From: Coprinellus micaceus
Taxonomy: Eukaryota; Basidiomycota; Agaricomycetes; Agaricales; Psathyrellaceae
Direction: 5' to 3'
Length of the DNA stretch: 64,000 nucleotides
Assembly: GCA_951394405.1 (NCBI GenBank)
Contig: OX596336.1
Location: forward strand, 2,294,001-2,358,000
The number at the start of each line of letters is the position of its first letter. Position 1 is the first letter of the stretch. This document shows, piece after piece, positions 1 to 11,329 of the stretch. Under the pieces are notes generated by a model that searched no databases, was not told where the DNA came from, and was given only the letters and a program-made list of their open reading frames with translations. Both the position numbers and the translations under genes were made by a program.

Positions 1-288
1 GCGGCCTCCGGCGAGAAACTCCTATGTCAACGGAGGTGAGTAGTAGGAACCTAAATCGTCTATGTTGAAGAGGATAAAATAACATCGTGAGATGGCGAAA
101 GGATATGAATGAGATGGTGAACGGATATAGAATTATGGAGATCGCTAAAAGACCAGGAGATTACAACAAAGTCCATTACCAACAGCACTTCGCCATGCAT
201 AACTGGGTGGGTAAGGGTGGTTTCGCGACATGTGGAGATCGTATGGGAAGGAGGGTGATCAGACCCCTTGTCCAGATTCGCCTGCAAA

Positions 289-1071
289 TTAGACTTGGTC
301 TTGAATGTTGGCGTAGTCGCTCTCTACTCCGGGCTCCAGGAGCGAGGCATGTCCAAGGATGAGAACGCCAGAGGCTCCAATCAACCAGAAGAACGTGCTG
401 AAAGGACCGGCAATCCAGAACATGGGGATACCGATGACGAAGAGACCGGTGTAGAGGTGTTTTTGGGTGATGGTGTGTTCACCAAATTGTGTTGCGTCAG
501 GAGCTGTGTTGAAGATACAGAGGGTTAGGCGAAAGACTCATTTACGAATTAATGACGGTCTCGTACCGAACTTGTTAATAGCTGCGAACCCACCAACGAG
601 GAAGAGGAGAGATGCGAGGAGAACCCAGTTGGTAAGCCTGACATCGGAGTCCCAGTTAGCACTTCCCCCCCGAACCAACAGCTTGGGCTAGGCGTACAAG
701 GCATAGACTGCAAGGAGTACCACAATCAACATGTAATTTCCTATTGCATGCCGGTCAGATTACGATACGTTCAGCAGTTTGGGAGTATTCACCGGAGAAG
801 TAGCGAGTGTTGTATGATATGCGCTGCGATGCATGTCATTTCAGATCCAGCCTCCCGAATGAGTTGACTAGCTTACTGAGGTGGCCTGGTTCATATCCGC
901 TGGGCGGGAGATCCTTGTGACATCGAAGAACTCCTGGGGTGGCCGAAGGCCAGACAACCGTGCCTCCTACAATCGGACATACGTGTAATTTAGATTGAAA
1001 TACGGTGTCAGGGGAGAGCAACACACCCTGAAGGATTTGAGGGTGTCGGTTACGCGCAGAAGCATCTCCAT
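289..1071 (-). CDS. PRA1/Yip3 family prenylated Rab acceptor
   Basis: PRA1 proteins are small four-helix membrane proteins of the ER and Golgi that bind prenylated Rab GTPases and help deliver them to membranes. Six exons give a 164-residue protein, the usual family length. Inferred introns are 504-566, 638-697, 741-792, 824-876 and 967-1026; all are 52-63 nt and the joined exons divide by three. The family signature RPPQEFFDVTRISRPADMNQ is visible, followed by NTRYFSGNY, two hydrophobic hairpins, GEHTITQKHLYTGLFV and the acidic end SLLEPGVESDY. The start MEMLLRVTDTLKSFR fits family N-termini; an in-frame ATG lies further upstream. An apparent TAG after YALYA falls inside the intron at 638-697, which has a CTAAC branch site. 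Confidence 0.9.
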
Positions 1072-1284
1072 TGTAGATTCTGGGGGGATGGGGGATACCG
1101 AGGTGGTTGTGGTAGAGAAGCAAAGGAATGGCAGCTGGGTCTGGTTATGTGCTGAGTTCAACGCGCAGCCGCAGGCCCACCGCAGCGTCCACCTGCCTTA
1201 TTTGGGACCAAGGGCGTCACCAAATAGATGGCCCAGATCCCGATCATGTCGGGCGGCTGGCCTTAACTGGACCTCTCCCTCACC

Positions 1285-1524
1285 ATGATTCGACGCAATC
1301 CAACCCTGATACCCATGACCGACTCGGATGTCCAAGACGTTCGAGAGGTCATTGCGAAGGCTAGAGAAGAAGACGCCCAGCACCAGAACCTTGTCGACAA
1401 GATGGACCGGCTGTCCAAGACCCCCGGCATCTCAAAGGAGGATCGAGACGTCCAAACAGCGGTTGAACGGCGTGATGCCGAGGAAGAGGAGGAGAAGAGG
1501 AACAAAGACGAGGGCTCTGGATGA
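1285..1524 (+). CDS. CDC26: Anaphase-promoting complex subunit Cdc26
   Basis: Single-exon gene for a 79-residue protein. The N-terminus MIRRNPTLIPMTDSDVQDV matches the M-x-R-R-x-P-T-x-I signature of Cdc26/Hcn1, which inserts into the TPR groove of the Cut9/Cdc16 subunit and stabilises the APC/C ubiquitin ligase. The rest is a charged helix ending in a run of Glu/Asp/Lys, as expected for this small structural subunit. The short length is normal for the family. It starts about 210 bp from the divergent PRA1 start codon, so the two may share control sequence. The identification rests mainly on the first dozen residues. Confidence 0.75.
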   Translation: MIRRNPTLIPMTDSDVQDVREVIAKAREEDAQHQNLVDKMDRLSKTPGISKEDRDVQTAVERRDAEEEEEKRNKDEGSG

Positions 1525-1853
1525 GGTGCTGGTGTGTGCCGGCATTTATTTTCCAAACCCATGTTAACTCTTGCCTCAAGTTTCTCTTGACATTGTACAA
1601 TGCAAAGCCTTGGTTTCAACAGGATCTGTGCGGGGCGTGTTCCTTCATCTTTCTCTCCGGCCAAGTTTCATGTAAATCGCTGGTGACACGAGCGAACGCA
1701 ACGATGAGCTGCGAACCGAGCTTACTCTAGGGCTCCTCTTTTTGCCCCATCCTTGATTCCCGGCTTCTGTCCCCTTTCAATGGCTCCACCATTCAATCGC
1801 AGACGCTTACGCTCCGAGCAGCAGAAGTTATGTGCTGCGCTGTGGCCGCTTCG

Positions 1854-1861
1854 TGACGTCA
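1854..1861. promoter_or_regulatory. CRE palindrome TGACGTCA
   Basis: A perfect 8-bp TGACGTCA palindrome lies 80 bp upstream of the BLI-3-like start codon. This is the binding site of CREB/ATF bZIP factors (fungal Atf1/Sko1 class), which act in stress responses. Function here is inferred from position and a perfect match. Confidence 0.5.
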
Positions 1862-1885
1862 GGTCCCACTAGCTCCTATTCGATC

Positions 1886-1897
1886 CTTTATATATCG
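1886..1897 (+). promoter_or_regulatory. TATA box of the BLI-3-like gene
   Basis: The stretch CCTTTATATATCG contains a strong TATA element 45-55 bp upstream of the ATG at 1941 and about 25 bp downstream of the CRE. The close spacing implies a short 5' leader and is typical of inducible fungal promoters. Confidence 0.5.
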
Positions 1898-1940
1898 CAC
1901 ACTACAGCCCTGGACTGCATTGCAACAACCGTCTCATAGT

Positions 1941-2829
1941 ATGTCTCACGCTGAAGCTCAACTCGACTCGTACACTGCCAAGGCTGAGGCCCTTGGTAGC
2001 AAGTCTACACCTCAGGACAAGATCACCGGTACGGGCCCGCCACCGGCATCTTCACTGCACCCCAATGTATTGACCGAGACGGTTAGGGTTTAAACAAATC
2101 GTCGATGCCGTTCAAACCGCGATGTTGACAACCCGCTCTGATAATGGTCAGTTGCACTCCCGAGCGATGAACCCCTCCAAACGTGAGTAGCCTTGTTACT
2201 CCTTATCTGTTAACATCTCCGTCTCAGATTCAACTAGGCACAACCGAGACCCAGCTTAATCTCGTTTTTGTGGCCAACAACGTCTCGCACAAGTTCGATG
2301 AGATCCAGAACGATTCGCACGTGAATGTTAGCTTCTACGATCCTGACAGCAGCAACTGGGCATCGTGAGCCTCTCAATCTCTCGCTCCTTGTGTTGCCTC
2401 ACGAGATTCGACAGCATGTGTGGCAAGGCGAAAGTTATCAATGACAGGGAGGAGATCAGGAAGCACTGGACCTCTGCGTGAGTCACGAATCTCTGCCCCA
2501 GAACTGGCCTAAACTTCCTTTCATTCCAGAACATCTGCCTGGTTCGGTGATCTGAAAGACGGGGTTCACAAAGGAGACGAAGGAGATTCCCGGGTTTCCC
2601 TCATTCAGGTCATTCCAGATGAAATCCGTTATTGGTATGTGACAAAGGGGAGGGTTGGCCGTGCAGTTGAAATTGGGGTTGGCGCCGTGACTGGAAAGAC
2701 TGCATCCCCAGGTGAACTCCGAACGATCACCAAGCAAGAGGTGCGTGCTTATCATGGTTTCCGCGATGTTTGGAGATTTGACGAGCGCCTATTCGTTTCC
2801 AGATCCAGCTTGCTCAAGGGCTTAACTAG
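1941..2829 (+). CDS. BLI-3-like pyridoxamine-5-phosphate-oxidase-fold stress protein
   Basis: Six exons encode 203 residues. Inferred introns are 2029-2086, 2183-2237, 2365-2414, 2478-2529 and 2741-2802, and phases agree throughout. The protein belongs to the general-stress-protein-26/BLI-3 family of FMN-binding split barrels related to pyridoxamine 5-phosphate oxidase. Recognisable parts are TAMLTTRSDNGQLHSRAM, LVFVANNVSHKFDEI, VNVSFYDPDSSNWAS, a KAKVINDREEIRKHW segment and TSAWFGDLKDGVHKGDE. In Neurospora bli-3 is induced by blue light; the substrate of the family is poorly known. The gene has a CRE and TATA box directly upstream, which fits stress or light induction. Confidence 0.85.
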
Positions 2830-3147
2830 TATCTAGACAAATCAAGGTTCTGCTCGAGGATTTGGAAATAAATTCAACTTTACCTTCCCGCTTTCATCAA
2901 GCGTTTAGTCTATTTTGAAATGTTGAACGCTCGGCCGGTTTCTTTGCTTTCCATTGATCTTAGGCGGGAGTAGGTCAAGTCGCCGTCTTCATCCATGTTC
3001 CACGTGTAGTCTGGAAAGGCGAAAGTATAAGTTGGCACTCGATGGTGGTGTCGTTGGCTACAGATATTCGGTCCAGAACCAAAGGCCTACAGGTCAGTTA
3101 CCTCCATTGCCTTCTACCTTTCACCCCTGACCTACTCCCACAGCGCG

Positions 3148-4572
3148 ATGCATTCTAGTACTCAAACTCCCTACATCGAGACTCTCCCTGCCGAAGTACT
3201 CGATCGTATCCTCCTCCTCCTGAAGCGGGATCAAGACCGCGAAAATATTGGCGAAGTCTCTGGGCCTCCGTCGGAGCCCGTTGCAGAGGTATTCACCCAA
3301 GTGTCGGTGTACTTCCGCAATGTGGCACGGGGTTGTGCCCTTCTCTGGAACACGGTGGCGGTTGAGCAGGCGACTCCGTTGGACCGTGTCCAGGCGTATT
3401 GCTTGCTCTCTGGCTCAGCCCCACTGTCCCTCCGCATTCATCTAGCCAAGAATTGGCGCGCGAGTCGTACAAAGGTAGACCACGTCTTCAAACTCCTCGC
3501 AACCCTACTGGGCCATAACCACCGTTGGCAATCTCTCTCGCTCTATCTGGGCACGGAGTCCACGGCCGAGCGCTCCGTCGTCGCCTGCCTGTGTACATCT
3601 CCGGCTCCCAACCTCCAATCCTTCAGCCTCTCCGTTACTGGAATCGACACCATTGACACCACCGTGGCAATTGCTACGCCAGCCATTCCCACCGTCTTCG
3701 CCCAAGGAACGAGTGGTATTTCTACTCTCCGGCTTCGGGGATTAGCCGTCCATGCCTTCCGACCTCCACTCCATAAAATCACCACCCTACATCTCGACGG
3801 CACGCTCCCGGTTCCGATTTCGTACGAAGCCTTCACCGACATCCTAACCACTCCCTGGCACTTGATGCGCCTCTCGGTGTACGGCGACGCGGTGTACAAC
3901 TGGCCCGCCGACTATAACCCCCTCTCTGCGATTTCTGTGCCGAAACTCGAGTCCTTGCGCATCCACAGCAACGATGGTGCCGCATTCCAAGGAATTCTCC
4001 TGAACATCGACGCTCCTCTCCTACGATCCCTCGCTCTCAAGTCAATGATGGAGAATGACTTGGAGAATGTTGGTGCTCTTTCGGTTTCGTTCCCTCAGGT
4101 AGATGACCTGGCGTTCGGCGATTTCGACCTCTCGGAGGTTGGGTATGCCGTTGTCATTCGGGCGTTCCCTTCCATCGAGACCTTCCGCCTTGGAAACACC
4201 ACACTCGACGCTTCCAAGGCCTTCAAGGCGTTGTCAACCGTTCTCGACCCAGGGCATGGGCCGTTGGGGACCGTCGCAGTGCCATGGTCTCGACTGCAGA
4301 CCCTTCAGATTGGGTTTGACCCTCAGGAGGACCCTTGGCTCTTTCAGGACCTCCTGCGCAACCGGAGGGAGATGGGTTGTCCTCTGTCAAAGGTAGAGAT
4401 GGTCACCGCGCAGCAGGACTTCGAAGGCAGGATGGTAGTGGAAGAGTGGGTGGCAGATGCCATAAATGGAGAGGAGCTTGATGTGGATGTGATCTGGGAT
4501 CGAGGAGAGATCCGATGGCCCTTCAACCTGGACGAAGGCCATGTTGACCCCGATGATAACTTGTTTGACTGA
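3148..4572 (+). CDS. F-box-like protein with leucine-rich C-terminal region
   Basis: Single-exon gene for 474 residues. Residues about 8-45 carry an F-box-like segment (IETLPAEVLDRILLLL, then ALLWNTVAV), expected to bind Skp1 in an SCF ubiquitin ligase. The remainder has irregular leucine-rich strands such as LRSLALKSM and FPQVDDLAFGDF, which would form the target-binding surface. This architecture is extremely abundant in Agaricomycetes. The acidic tail ends DEGHVDPDDNLFD. It is intron-free, unlike most neighbours, which is common for this expanded family. The substrate cannot be inferred. Confidence 0.8.
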   Translation: MHSSTQTPYIETLPAEVLDRILLLLKRDQDRENIGEVSGPPSEPVAEVFTQVSVYFRNVARGCALLWNTVAVEQATPLDRVQAYCLLSGSAPLSLRIHLAKNWRASRTKVDHVFKLLATLLGHNHRWQSLSLYLGTESTAERSVVACLCTSPAPNLQSFSLSVTGIDTIDTTVAIATPAIPTVFAQGTSGISTLRLRGLAVHAFRPPLHKITTLHLDGTLPVPISYEAFTDILTTPWHLMRLSVYGDAVYNWPADYNPLSAISVPKLESLRIHSNDGAAFQGILLNIDAPLLRSLALKSMMENDLENVGALSVSFPQVDDLAFGDFDLSEVGYAVVIRAFPSIETFRLGNTTLDASKAFKALSTVLDPGHGPLGTVAVPWSRLQTLQIGFDPQEDPWLFQDLLRNRREMGCPLSKVEMVTAQQDFEGRMVVEEWVADAINGEELDVDVIWDRGEIRWPFNLDEGHVDPDDNLFD

Positions 4573-5463
4573 AGGGTGATCATGTTGTATAGCTGCGGTG
4601 GCCCACTGGATGTGTTCTCTCTTCTGAGTTCTTCGCTATGTATTTACACTGGCTTCCCTTTTCCCTGGCTCTTGTTTCAGTAACTCCTGTAGCTCCTTGC
4701 TAATTTTATGGTTGGGATATTTTTGTCTGGACTCTGGAGATCCGTCGCCATTGTACATTCAAGTTAGCTCTCCGAAGCGATCTACCGTGCGCCTATCTCG
4801 TATTTCTCAAAGCGTAACCGTTCTGTCGTGATAATCGTCTCTGGCCAGTGGATCGAGGGTGAAAGACTTGGCGATCGGTTAGAACGCCCATATGTTCGCC
4901 TTCGATGCATGGGTTTTCCAGCGCCCTGAGTCTTCTTTGGGCTCATGATACCTTTCCAGCTGCCTATCTCTTGAGTGGATTATGCGTGGGTGCTGAAGCA
5001 CTGAAGCACTTCATTTAAAGGGTTCTCCGCTCAAGCGAAGGCGCAGTACGTCACCGGTGCACCATGCGTTACGCTTCTCTCAAAGCTTATCCAACAGGTC
5101 TAACCCGTTGTGGCCAGTTGCAAAGTCCAGTGATCGAGCTTTTACTCTCACCAGCGATAGCCAAGATCCTCTTTAACATGGAGTTAATCAAGGATTCAGA
5201 GCCGCTACGAGATTCCTCCCTGAGCCCGCGCTCGAGAATAGGAGCCCACCATCGACTATCGATCACACTTTTCTTCTCGGAGAGGCAGGAACATTGCTTT
5301 TTTAGGCTTGATGCTAACAGGATCCGCCGAGCGAGGCACTGTGCCACTGAGTACGTTACACGTCAATTCATTACCGCTCAAGAAAGGCGTGTCAAGGACA
5401 CAGGATACAGGAAGGCCCCGGCGAGCCCAGTCTCTCGAAGGCGACTTCGCTCGCTGTGATTGG
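4573..5463. other. Intergenic region between F-box gene and RAD9 3' end
   Basis: About 890 bp without a recognised gene. It holds the 3' flanks of two convergent genes. Near 4994-5015 there is a short direct and partly palindromic repeat of TGAAGCAC. An open frame on the plus strand at 5064-5459 has no family resemblance and overlaps the RAD9 3' flank, so it is not called. Confidence 0.4.
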
Positions 5464-7315
5464 TCAGTCCTCGAATAGAGGATGAAAGTCCTAATCGAGC
5501 GTACCGGTGTTTAGGTTTTCGCTCGGCAACTGAAAATATGAGGGGGCTAACCTTAGACTGCGCTTCAGAGGACTGGGTCGCACCAAATTCGTCTACCAGG
5601 TCAAAGCTATCTTGGCCTCCCTCAAGCTGATCAGTCTCCATCCCGTTCCCGAGATCCATATAGCGATGCTGCGGTTGAGAAAAGACAACCTCTTCTCCTT
5701 CTCCTTCGAGCATATCAGCGAGTTCCTGCTCGTTCATGTCTTCGATACCGAGGCCAGTGGAACGAAGAACTTCGATCTCTTTCTGAGATAGCTGCGAACA
5801 AGGCAGGAATAGGGGCTCATCGTCGGATCGGGGTTCTTCTTTGCCGACCTGGCCCCACGCCCTGGGAGGAACAGGTGGTGGGGGCATGTCGCGATGGGTG
5901 GATTCCGCAAGGGGGGGCTGGGAGAAGGGGTTCGATGGTCCTGCCGAAGCTGTGGGCGTCGGTGCGCTTGGAGGTCGTGATTGGCTCCGAGATGAGTTCG
6001 CGGATCTAGCGCTGGGTGTAGACGCTGGCTGGACAGCTTTCATCGGCTTCTTCATTCGAGGGGTCTCGTGTGTGGTGTCATCGGCGCCTCGCTTGCGGTT
6101 GCTTGTAGTTGATGCTTGGGTTGGATTTGTGCTTTGAGTTGCGCCAGCGACTTGGTTTGTAGAGAGAACGAAAAGGCACTCGAAAGTGTCTCCTTCGACG
6201 TCTATAAAGAGAGGTAATGCAGGCTCCGTGAAGCGCATTTCCAGTGTAAGAGCCATCGCATCGGTGAACGCGATGGTTGCCTGCCATACGTCATGATCAG
6301 GACTATGACAAATTGGACGGTAGGGAGTCCTCGGCTCACGTTGAATTCCCGAAGGTGGAAAGCGATCGTGATGGGAAACGAACTAATGTCGTAGTCTTCA
6401 AATTCATCAGCACTGAGAACGAGCTCGGTGGAAAGTTGTTCTCGTCCTAGGTGAGAGTGTTATTAGCGGCATTTCGTGGCTATTGGCAATATAGCCGCGT
6501 TCAACCTTTATTCCCAGCAATGGAGTCTGAGCTCCGGAGGGTTAGCTCTCCATCTGCAAAGGTCCAAACCAGCTGTGGGTCCGATTTCCCCCCTTTGTTA
6601 ACTGAAAAGTGGTCTATGACGTCCTTCAATGCCCGAGGACCAATGGTGACTTTTGACTCGTTGGGCGAATCTGGGCATGTGGGGGCCATTAGGGCAGTTG
6701 GCGTAAGCATGAGCAAACGATGAGTTTTGACAATGCCTATCCGCGTATAAGAGTCATGAGGGTTATCTCCCTTGGAGTTAAGGACCCACCGTGCTTGCAG
6801 TAAAGCTTGATGATGAGTTTACTCTCCAGACTATCGTGCTCTTCGTCGTCATTCCCTTCATTTGGCGACCCTTCGACGATCGAGAGCTCGCACCGTTCTG
6901 CAGACTTCTCGACTGTGCGATGCTTTAATATTGAGAGCAGAGACTGGCGTTGCACTTAAGCCTTGTTGGCAACTGCGATGGACAACGAGCGTTGGTACCT
7001 TGGTCATCAGTTGACCATTGACTTGCGGTGTTTCTTCCATGTCCTCATCCTCCAACGTAGCCCCAGGTTTGCCCAGGCTGTACCTTGAGAAGAAGGTTGC
7101 CGCATACTTGAATCTGCAGTACGCAGACTTGGACGAGTTAACTGAAGACAAGGATAGTGAATCGGGTGTGGCATGAATTGTCAATTCCTCTCCGTATTTC
7201 AGTAGGCAGTTGAGAGCCCTGGTGAAGGCTGGAGGGAGTGAGGTCGCGGTGTATCATTGAAGAAAAAAACGTTACACCGACGTTTCAAAGCCGTCATATC
7301 GAGAGTGGCCTGCAT
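5464..7315 (-). CDS. RAD9: DNA damage checkpoint clamp subunit Rad9
   Basis: Rad9 forms the PCNA-like 9-1-1 ring with Hus1 and Rad1, loaded at damaged DNA to activate ATR-type kinases. The first exon is tiny (7282-7315) and reads MQATLDMTALK, joined across a 53-nt intron (7229-7281) to FTRALNCLLKYGEEL, the canonical Rad9 start. Further pieces are SLSSVNSSKSAYCRFKY, LLSILKHRTVEKSAERCEL, LSADEFEDYDI and LEMRFTEPALPLFIDVEGD, spanning both PCNA-like domains. The C-terminal half is a long low-complexity phosphoregulatory tail. A last intron (5491-5551, 5' GTTAGC) leads to the ending DFHPLFED, which resembles the conserved Rad9 C-terminus. It is divergent from TSR1 with 221 bp between start codons. 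Confidence 0.85.
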
Positions 7316-7536
7316 CGAGGACGTTCAAGGATGTGGGAGGAGGAGAAATGGTTGAGCGCGCCGTGCGACGCGTCCATCAATTGTTTGAGCCCGATAAGCA
7401 CAGCCACTCCATGTAAATACATCCACCGCTCCAGATTTGGTGCACAATTTTGTGATTTTACGAACTCGAGAGCTGCTGCTCAGAAACCCCATATCTCGAA
7501 TCGAATCGGCTGGTGCAAGCACAGACCTCAGAAAAT

Positions 7537-10381
7537 ATGGTTGAAGGAACCCACCATCATAGGCCAACCCTCAAGCAGGTGCGCGAGCCACAGCATCGAC
7601 AGTACGGAAGGCTTGATCTAATCTCCCCTGTCCTAGCAAAACAAGCGCTATAAATCGCGACATGCAAGCAAAGGCGCCCTGAAGGAGCGTAGTAAAGGTA
7701 GGATATTGCTTAAATGGATTTATGCTTCCATTCTGACGTGCAACGACAGGGAAAATCTCCAGGGAGTCGCCCAAGGCATCCAACGCTTCCTCCGATGCCG
7801 CCCATACCAGGCTGAACCGAAGGAATCACGCAAAACAGACCCAGGCGAAGAAAAGAAACGAGATTGTCTCCGCAAACAGACTGTTCAATGGTGTCGACGG
7901 TGTTCCTAGAACCGTTGCTATCGTCCCCTTGTGCCCGGACATCAGTTCGCGGAGCATTGTTGCGTCGATCGCAGGTTCGCTGGGGGTTTCTGCGGAGGAG
8001 TGCACCGAGGATGGCATCTGGAAAATGAAGTGCGTAGCCCTCCCATGGCCGACCGGACGTCATTAACGAGGCTTTGTCCTCCGCAGGGCGGACCGATTCA
8101 AGACATCGCTTCAGTTCCGCACTTTGCCCTACAGGAACTTCTATCCTACCCTGGACGCTTGCAAAGCAGCAGATTATGTCGTCTTCGCTCTCTCAAGCAC
8201 AGTCGAAGTCGACGAATGGGCAGATACTCTCCTCCGTGCTCTCCAGTCCCAGGGTCTCCCAGAGGTTATCACCGTTGTCTCTCCCGACTCAGATATGGAC
8301 CCCAAAATGAAGACAGGCGTCCTCAAATCCCTTCTCTCCTTCATCCAATACTTTGTCCCTTCCCAATCCCGCGTTTTCGACCTTCACACACCTCCTGATC
8401 AGCTTAATGCGCTCCGTTCAGTATCTGAAGGGAAGCCCAGTGACGTGCGATGGAGAGACGGACGTTCATGGGTGCTGTCCGAGCAAACCCAGTGGGAGGA
8501 AGGCACCCTTAAAGTTACAGGTGTCCTCCGTGGATCTCCGTTCTCTGCCAACCAGCTAGTCCATATTCCCAACTATGGAGACTTCCAGGTGTCTCAGGTG
8601 CGTGATCTAGACTTCTCGGTTATCACCTAATGCTAAATGCTCGAAGGTCTGGTCAGCACCTCTTCACAAGAGTCGAGGGAATGCCACCATGGACATTGAA
8701 CCCGTCCTCCTCTCCGAACCTGATGCGGACGATGCCGACTCATTAGTGTCCAGTAACGAACCTGATGATCTCGAAAATGAACAGACCTGGCCAACAGAGG
8801 AGGAAATGAATGGTGCCCCTGGGTCAAATCAAGATCTCTCAATCCCCGAAGCGAAGCTTGGCACCACTCCCAAGGCGGTGAAAAAGATCCCCAAAGGCAT
8901 GAGCGAATACATGGCCTCCTGGATTATCGACGAGACGGATGATGAGGATGACGATGGTTCCGAGCGCAGCGATGATGAGATGCAGGAAGAAGAGATTCAG
9001 GAAGCCACCGAAGCTGCTGTGGAAGACACAACGGAGATGGAAAGTGAACGGCATGTCACTTTTCAGGACCTGGACGAAGAGGAGGAGGCCGAACAGTATG
9101 TTGATACCTATTTCGACGTATGTCGGGATCCCTGACCACGATCTTCAGATTGGAGGAATGGCGCAACCGCAAACGCGAAGAAGAGGACGATACTGCTTTC
9201 CCCGACGAAATCGATACCCCACAGGAAGTTACCGCTAATCAGAGGTTCGCCCGTTACCGCGGCATGCGGTCCTTCCGAACGAGCCCTTGGGATCCTTACG
9301 AGAACTTGCCCCGGGAGTATGCACGCATCTTCCAGTTCGAGGACTTCAAGCGCACAGAGAGAAATGTTCGCCGAAAATCCGAGCAAGCACTCAACACCGT
9401 ACAGGTGCGTTTCGTCGCTGAAGTTGTCATGGTTGGGCACTGACCAAATCTACGCTAGCCCGGCACGCGTGTCACCATTCATATCACACAAGTTCCCCAG
9501 GAAGTCGCCAAAGTCAATGTCTTGACCGTATTTTCGCTATTCCAGCACGAGCACAAAGTCACCACCTTGAACATCACCGTGCAGAGAAACACAGAGTACC
9601 AGGGATCCGTTCGTTCAAAGGTGAACTCCGTCCCCCCATTTTGGACCATCTGGGCTGGTGCTGAACGTTCCTTTTAGGATCCTCTTATCCTTTGCGTCGG
9701 CCCTCGGCGCTTTGCAGTGGATCCCCAGTACAGCCAACATACACGGGGCGGGGGCAAAGGCACGAACAACGTGCACAAGTATGAGCGCTACTTACGCCAT
9801 GGTGTTACCTCCGTTGCGACGATCTACGGTCCTGTGACTTATGGGCACCAATCTTGTACCCTTCTGCGGGAGACTAAGGATCCCCAAGGTATGTATACTG
9901 CTCCACCATTTTCATAGAATCCCGCCTAATTCCACCCATCGTCTACTTCTATCTCCAGCTCCACATCTCGTGGCCTATGGTTCGTTCCTCAACACAGACA
10001 CCACTCGGATTATCGCCAAACGGATAATTCTGAGCGGGCACCCGTTCAAGGTCCACAAGAAGACAGCCACCATTCGCTACATGTTCTTCAATGCTGGTAC
10101 GACCCTGCCCTTTCGACTGCACCGGGTGCTGATTGTTTTTGATACATCCAGACGACATCCAGTACTTCAAGCCCATCCAGCTACACACAAAGTACGGGCG
10201 AGTGGGTCATATCAAGGAGTCTCTTGGTACCCATGGGTACTTTAAGGCCTACTTCGATGGCCCTATCAACCAGATGGATACTGTCTGCATGTCACTCTAC
10301 AAGCGGGTGTATCCCAGGTGGTACAGCTTGGCCCAGACTGCCAAGATCCTGGATCGCGACGACGATGCGATGGAGGAGTAG
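7537..10381 (+). CDS. TSR1: Ribosome biogenesis protein Tsr1
   Basis: Tsr1 is a GTPase-like factor needed for late 40S subunit maturation. The N-terminus [14 protein letters not shown] continues over two introns (7579-7636, 7698-7749) into [19 protein letters not shown], the diagnostic basic start. An AARP2CN-type region includes [15 protein letters not shown] and [19 protein letters not shown]. It is followed by an acidic linker, then [28 protein letters not shown] and [10 protein letters not shown], which are near-invariant in Tsr1. The end reads [18 protein letters not shown]. About nine exons are present; the inferred intron at 9118-9155 is only 38 nt, so that join is the least certain. 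No P-loop motif is expected, because Tsr1 is an inactive GTPase relative of Bms1. Confidence 0.92.
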
Positions 10382-10777
10382 ATCGAATCTTCCAACCCCG
10401 ATTCATACGATTTCTGTACATTTAAAACACGGGGGTATCTATCTGATGACCTTGTCCTGCGTCTAGAGCACTGGAAGTGCGATTGGATAGATGAGGCGAT
10501 CAGATCACTGAGGTCGTCCGCTTGAACAAAGCCGGATTCGTCCGCGGGCGGGGGCTCGAGGGGACTTGGAAGGCGGTGAGCAAAGGGTGTCCACGGGTCC
10601 TAGCGACGCGAAGGAATCGATTAGACGGGATATGGACGGTTGGCCCCCACGCAGGGGGTCACAAACACTAGAAACTCACTGTTGATTGGTGATGACAAGC
10701 ACCGCTATGAGGTCAATGAAGCTTTCTCGCCTTTGGGACCTGCATCTTTTTGGGAGGAACTATTTGTAAGTTTGCTG

Positions 10778-10999
10778 CTAGTGAGCATTTACTTTCCATA
10801 CTCGAGCTGCACGAAACGGCACGCCACCTTGAGCTCCTCCATCATTGTCCGAGAATATGCGGGCATGAGAGCCAGGTAGAGTGGCCAACCGCTCTCTTTT
10901 GCCGTCGTCGAGTCCGGCGGTCGCCATCGCGAACTGGCGAAGGGTATACTGAGCGAGTTGCTGAGAGTAACGATGGGTAGGTACGTTGCTCTGGGTCAT
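10778..10999 (-). CDS. Possible small hypothetical protein, exon structure unresolved
   Basis: An ATG at 10999 lies about 50 bp downstream (minus strand) of a CTATATAAAC TATA-like element at 11049-11058. It opens MTQSNVPTHRYSQQLAQYTL and runs 73 codons to a stop at 10778. A GTATGG donor at 10801 could instead splice in phase to an acidic Pro/Ser-rich frame from 10599 downward, which would overlap the TSR1 3' end. No family is recognised. The TATA box, hydrophilic composition and suitable position argue for a real gene; the lack of homology and uncertain end argue against it. Confidence 0.3.
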   Translation of the reverse strand: MTQSNVPTHRYSQQLAQYTLRQFAMATAGLDDGKRERLATLPGSHARIFSDNDGGAQGGVPFRAARVWKVNAH

Positions 11000-11329
11000 G
11001 TCGGCGGTGGCTTGGATATCGGCTTTTAGGACGGATGAACTTGAAGGGGTTTATATAGGGTGCTTCCCCGGTTCCAAATATTGACATATGTATGTGGACC
11101 CATACAATGTGGGCAGCACCCTGGAAGCTGAGTTGAATATTAACAGAGGCCCCAAAATCAGGGCTCGAGTCACTGATTGGTGTTTTCCTAGCCCTCCCGC
11201 TCCATGGGCGGTGACATCATCCGAGAAGCGTTGTCCCGACTGTGTGGACCGAAGACTATGAAATGGACTGACGTCCATCCAGCATCGTCGCAAGCACAAC
11301 AATAAATTATGATAGATACAGGAAGACTG

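Noticed and set aside
638..697. In-frame TAG within PRA1, suggesting a pseudogene
   Set aside because: The stop lies in a 60-nt intron with GTACGC donor, CTAAC branch site and CAG acceptor; splicing restores the conserved YALLTNW sequence.
5064..5459. 131-codon open frame on the plus strand beside RAD9
   Set aside because: No family resemblance, lies in a 3' flank between convergent genes, and its composition is unlike the neighbouring proteins.
5491..5551. Read-through C-terminus of RAD9
   Set aside because: The unspliced frame gives an unrelated tail, while removal of this intron gives the conserved ending HPLFED.
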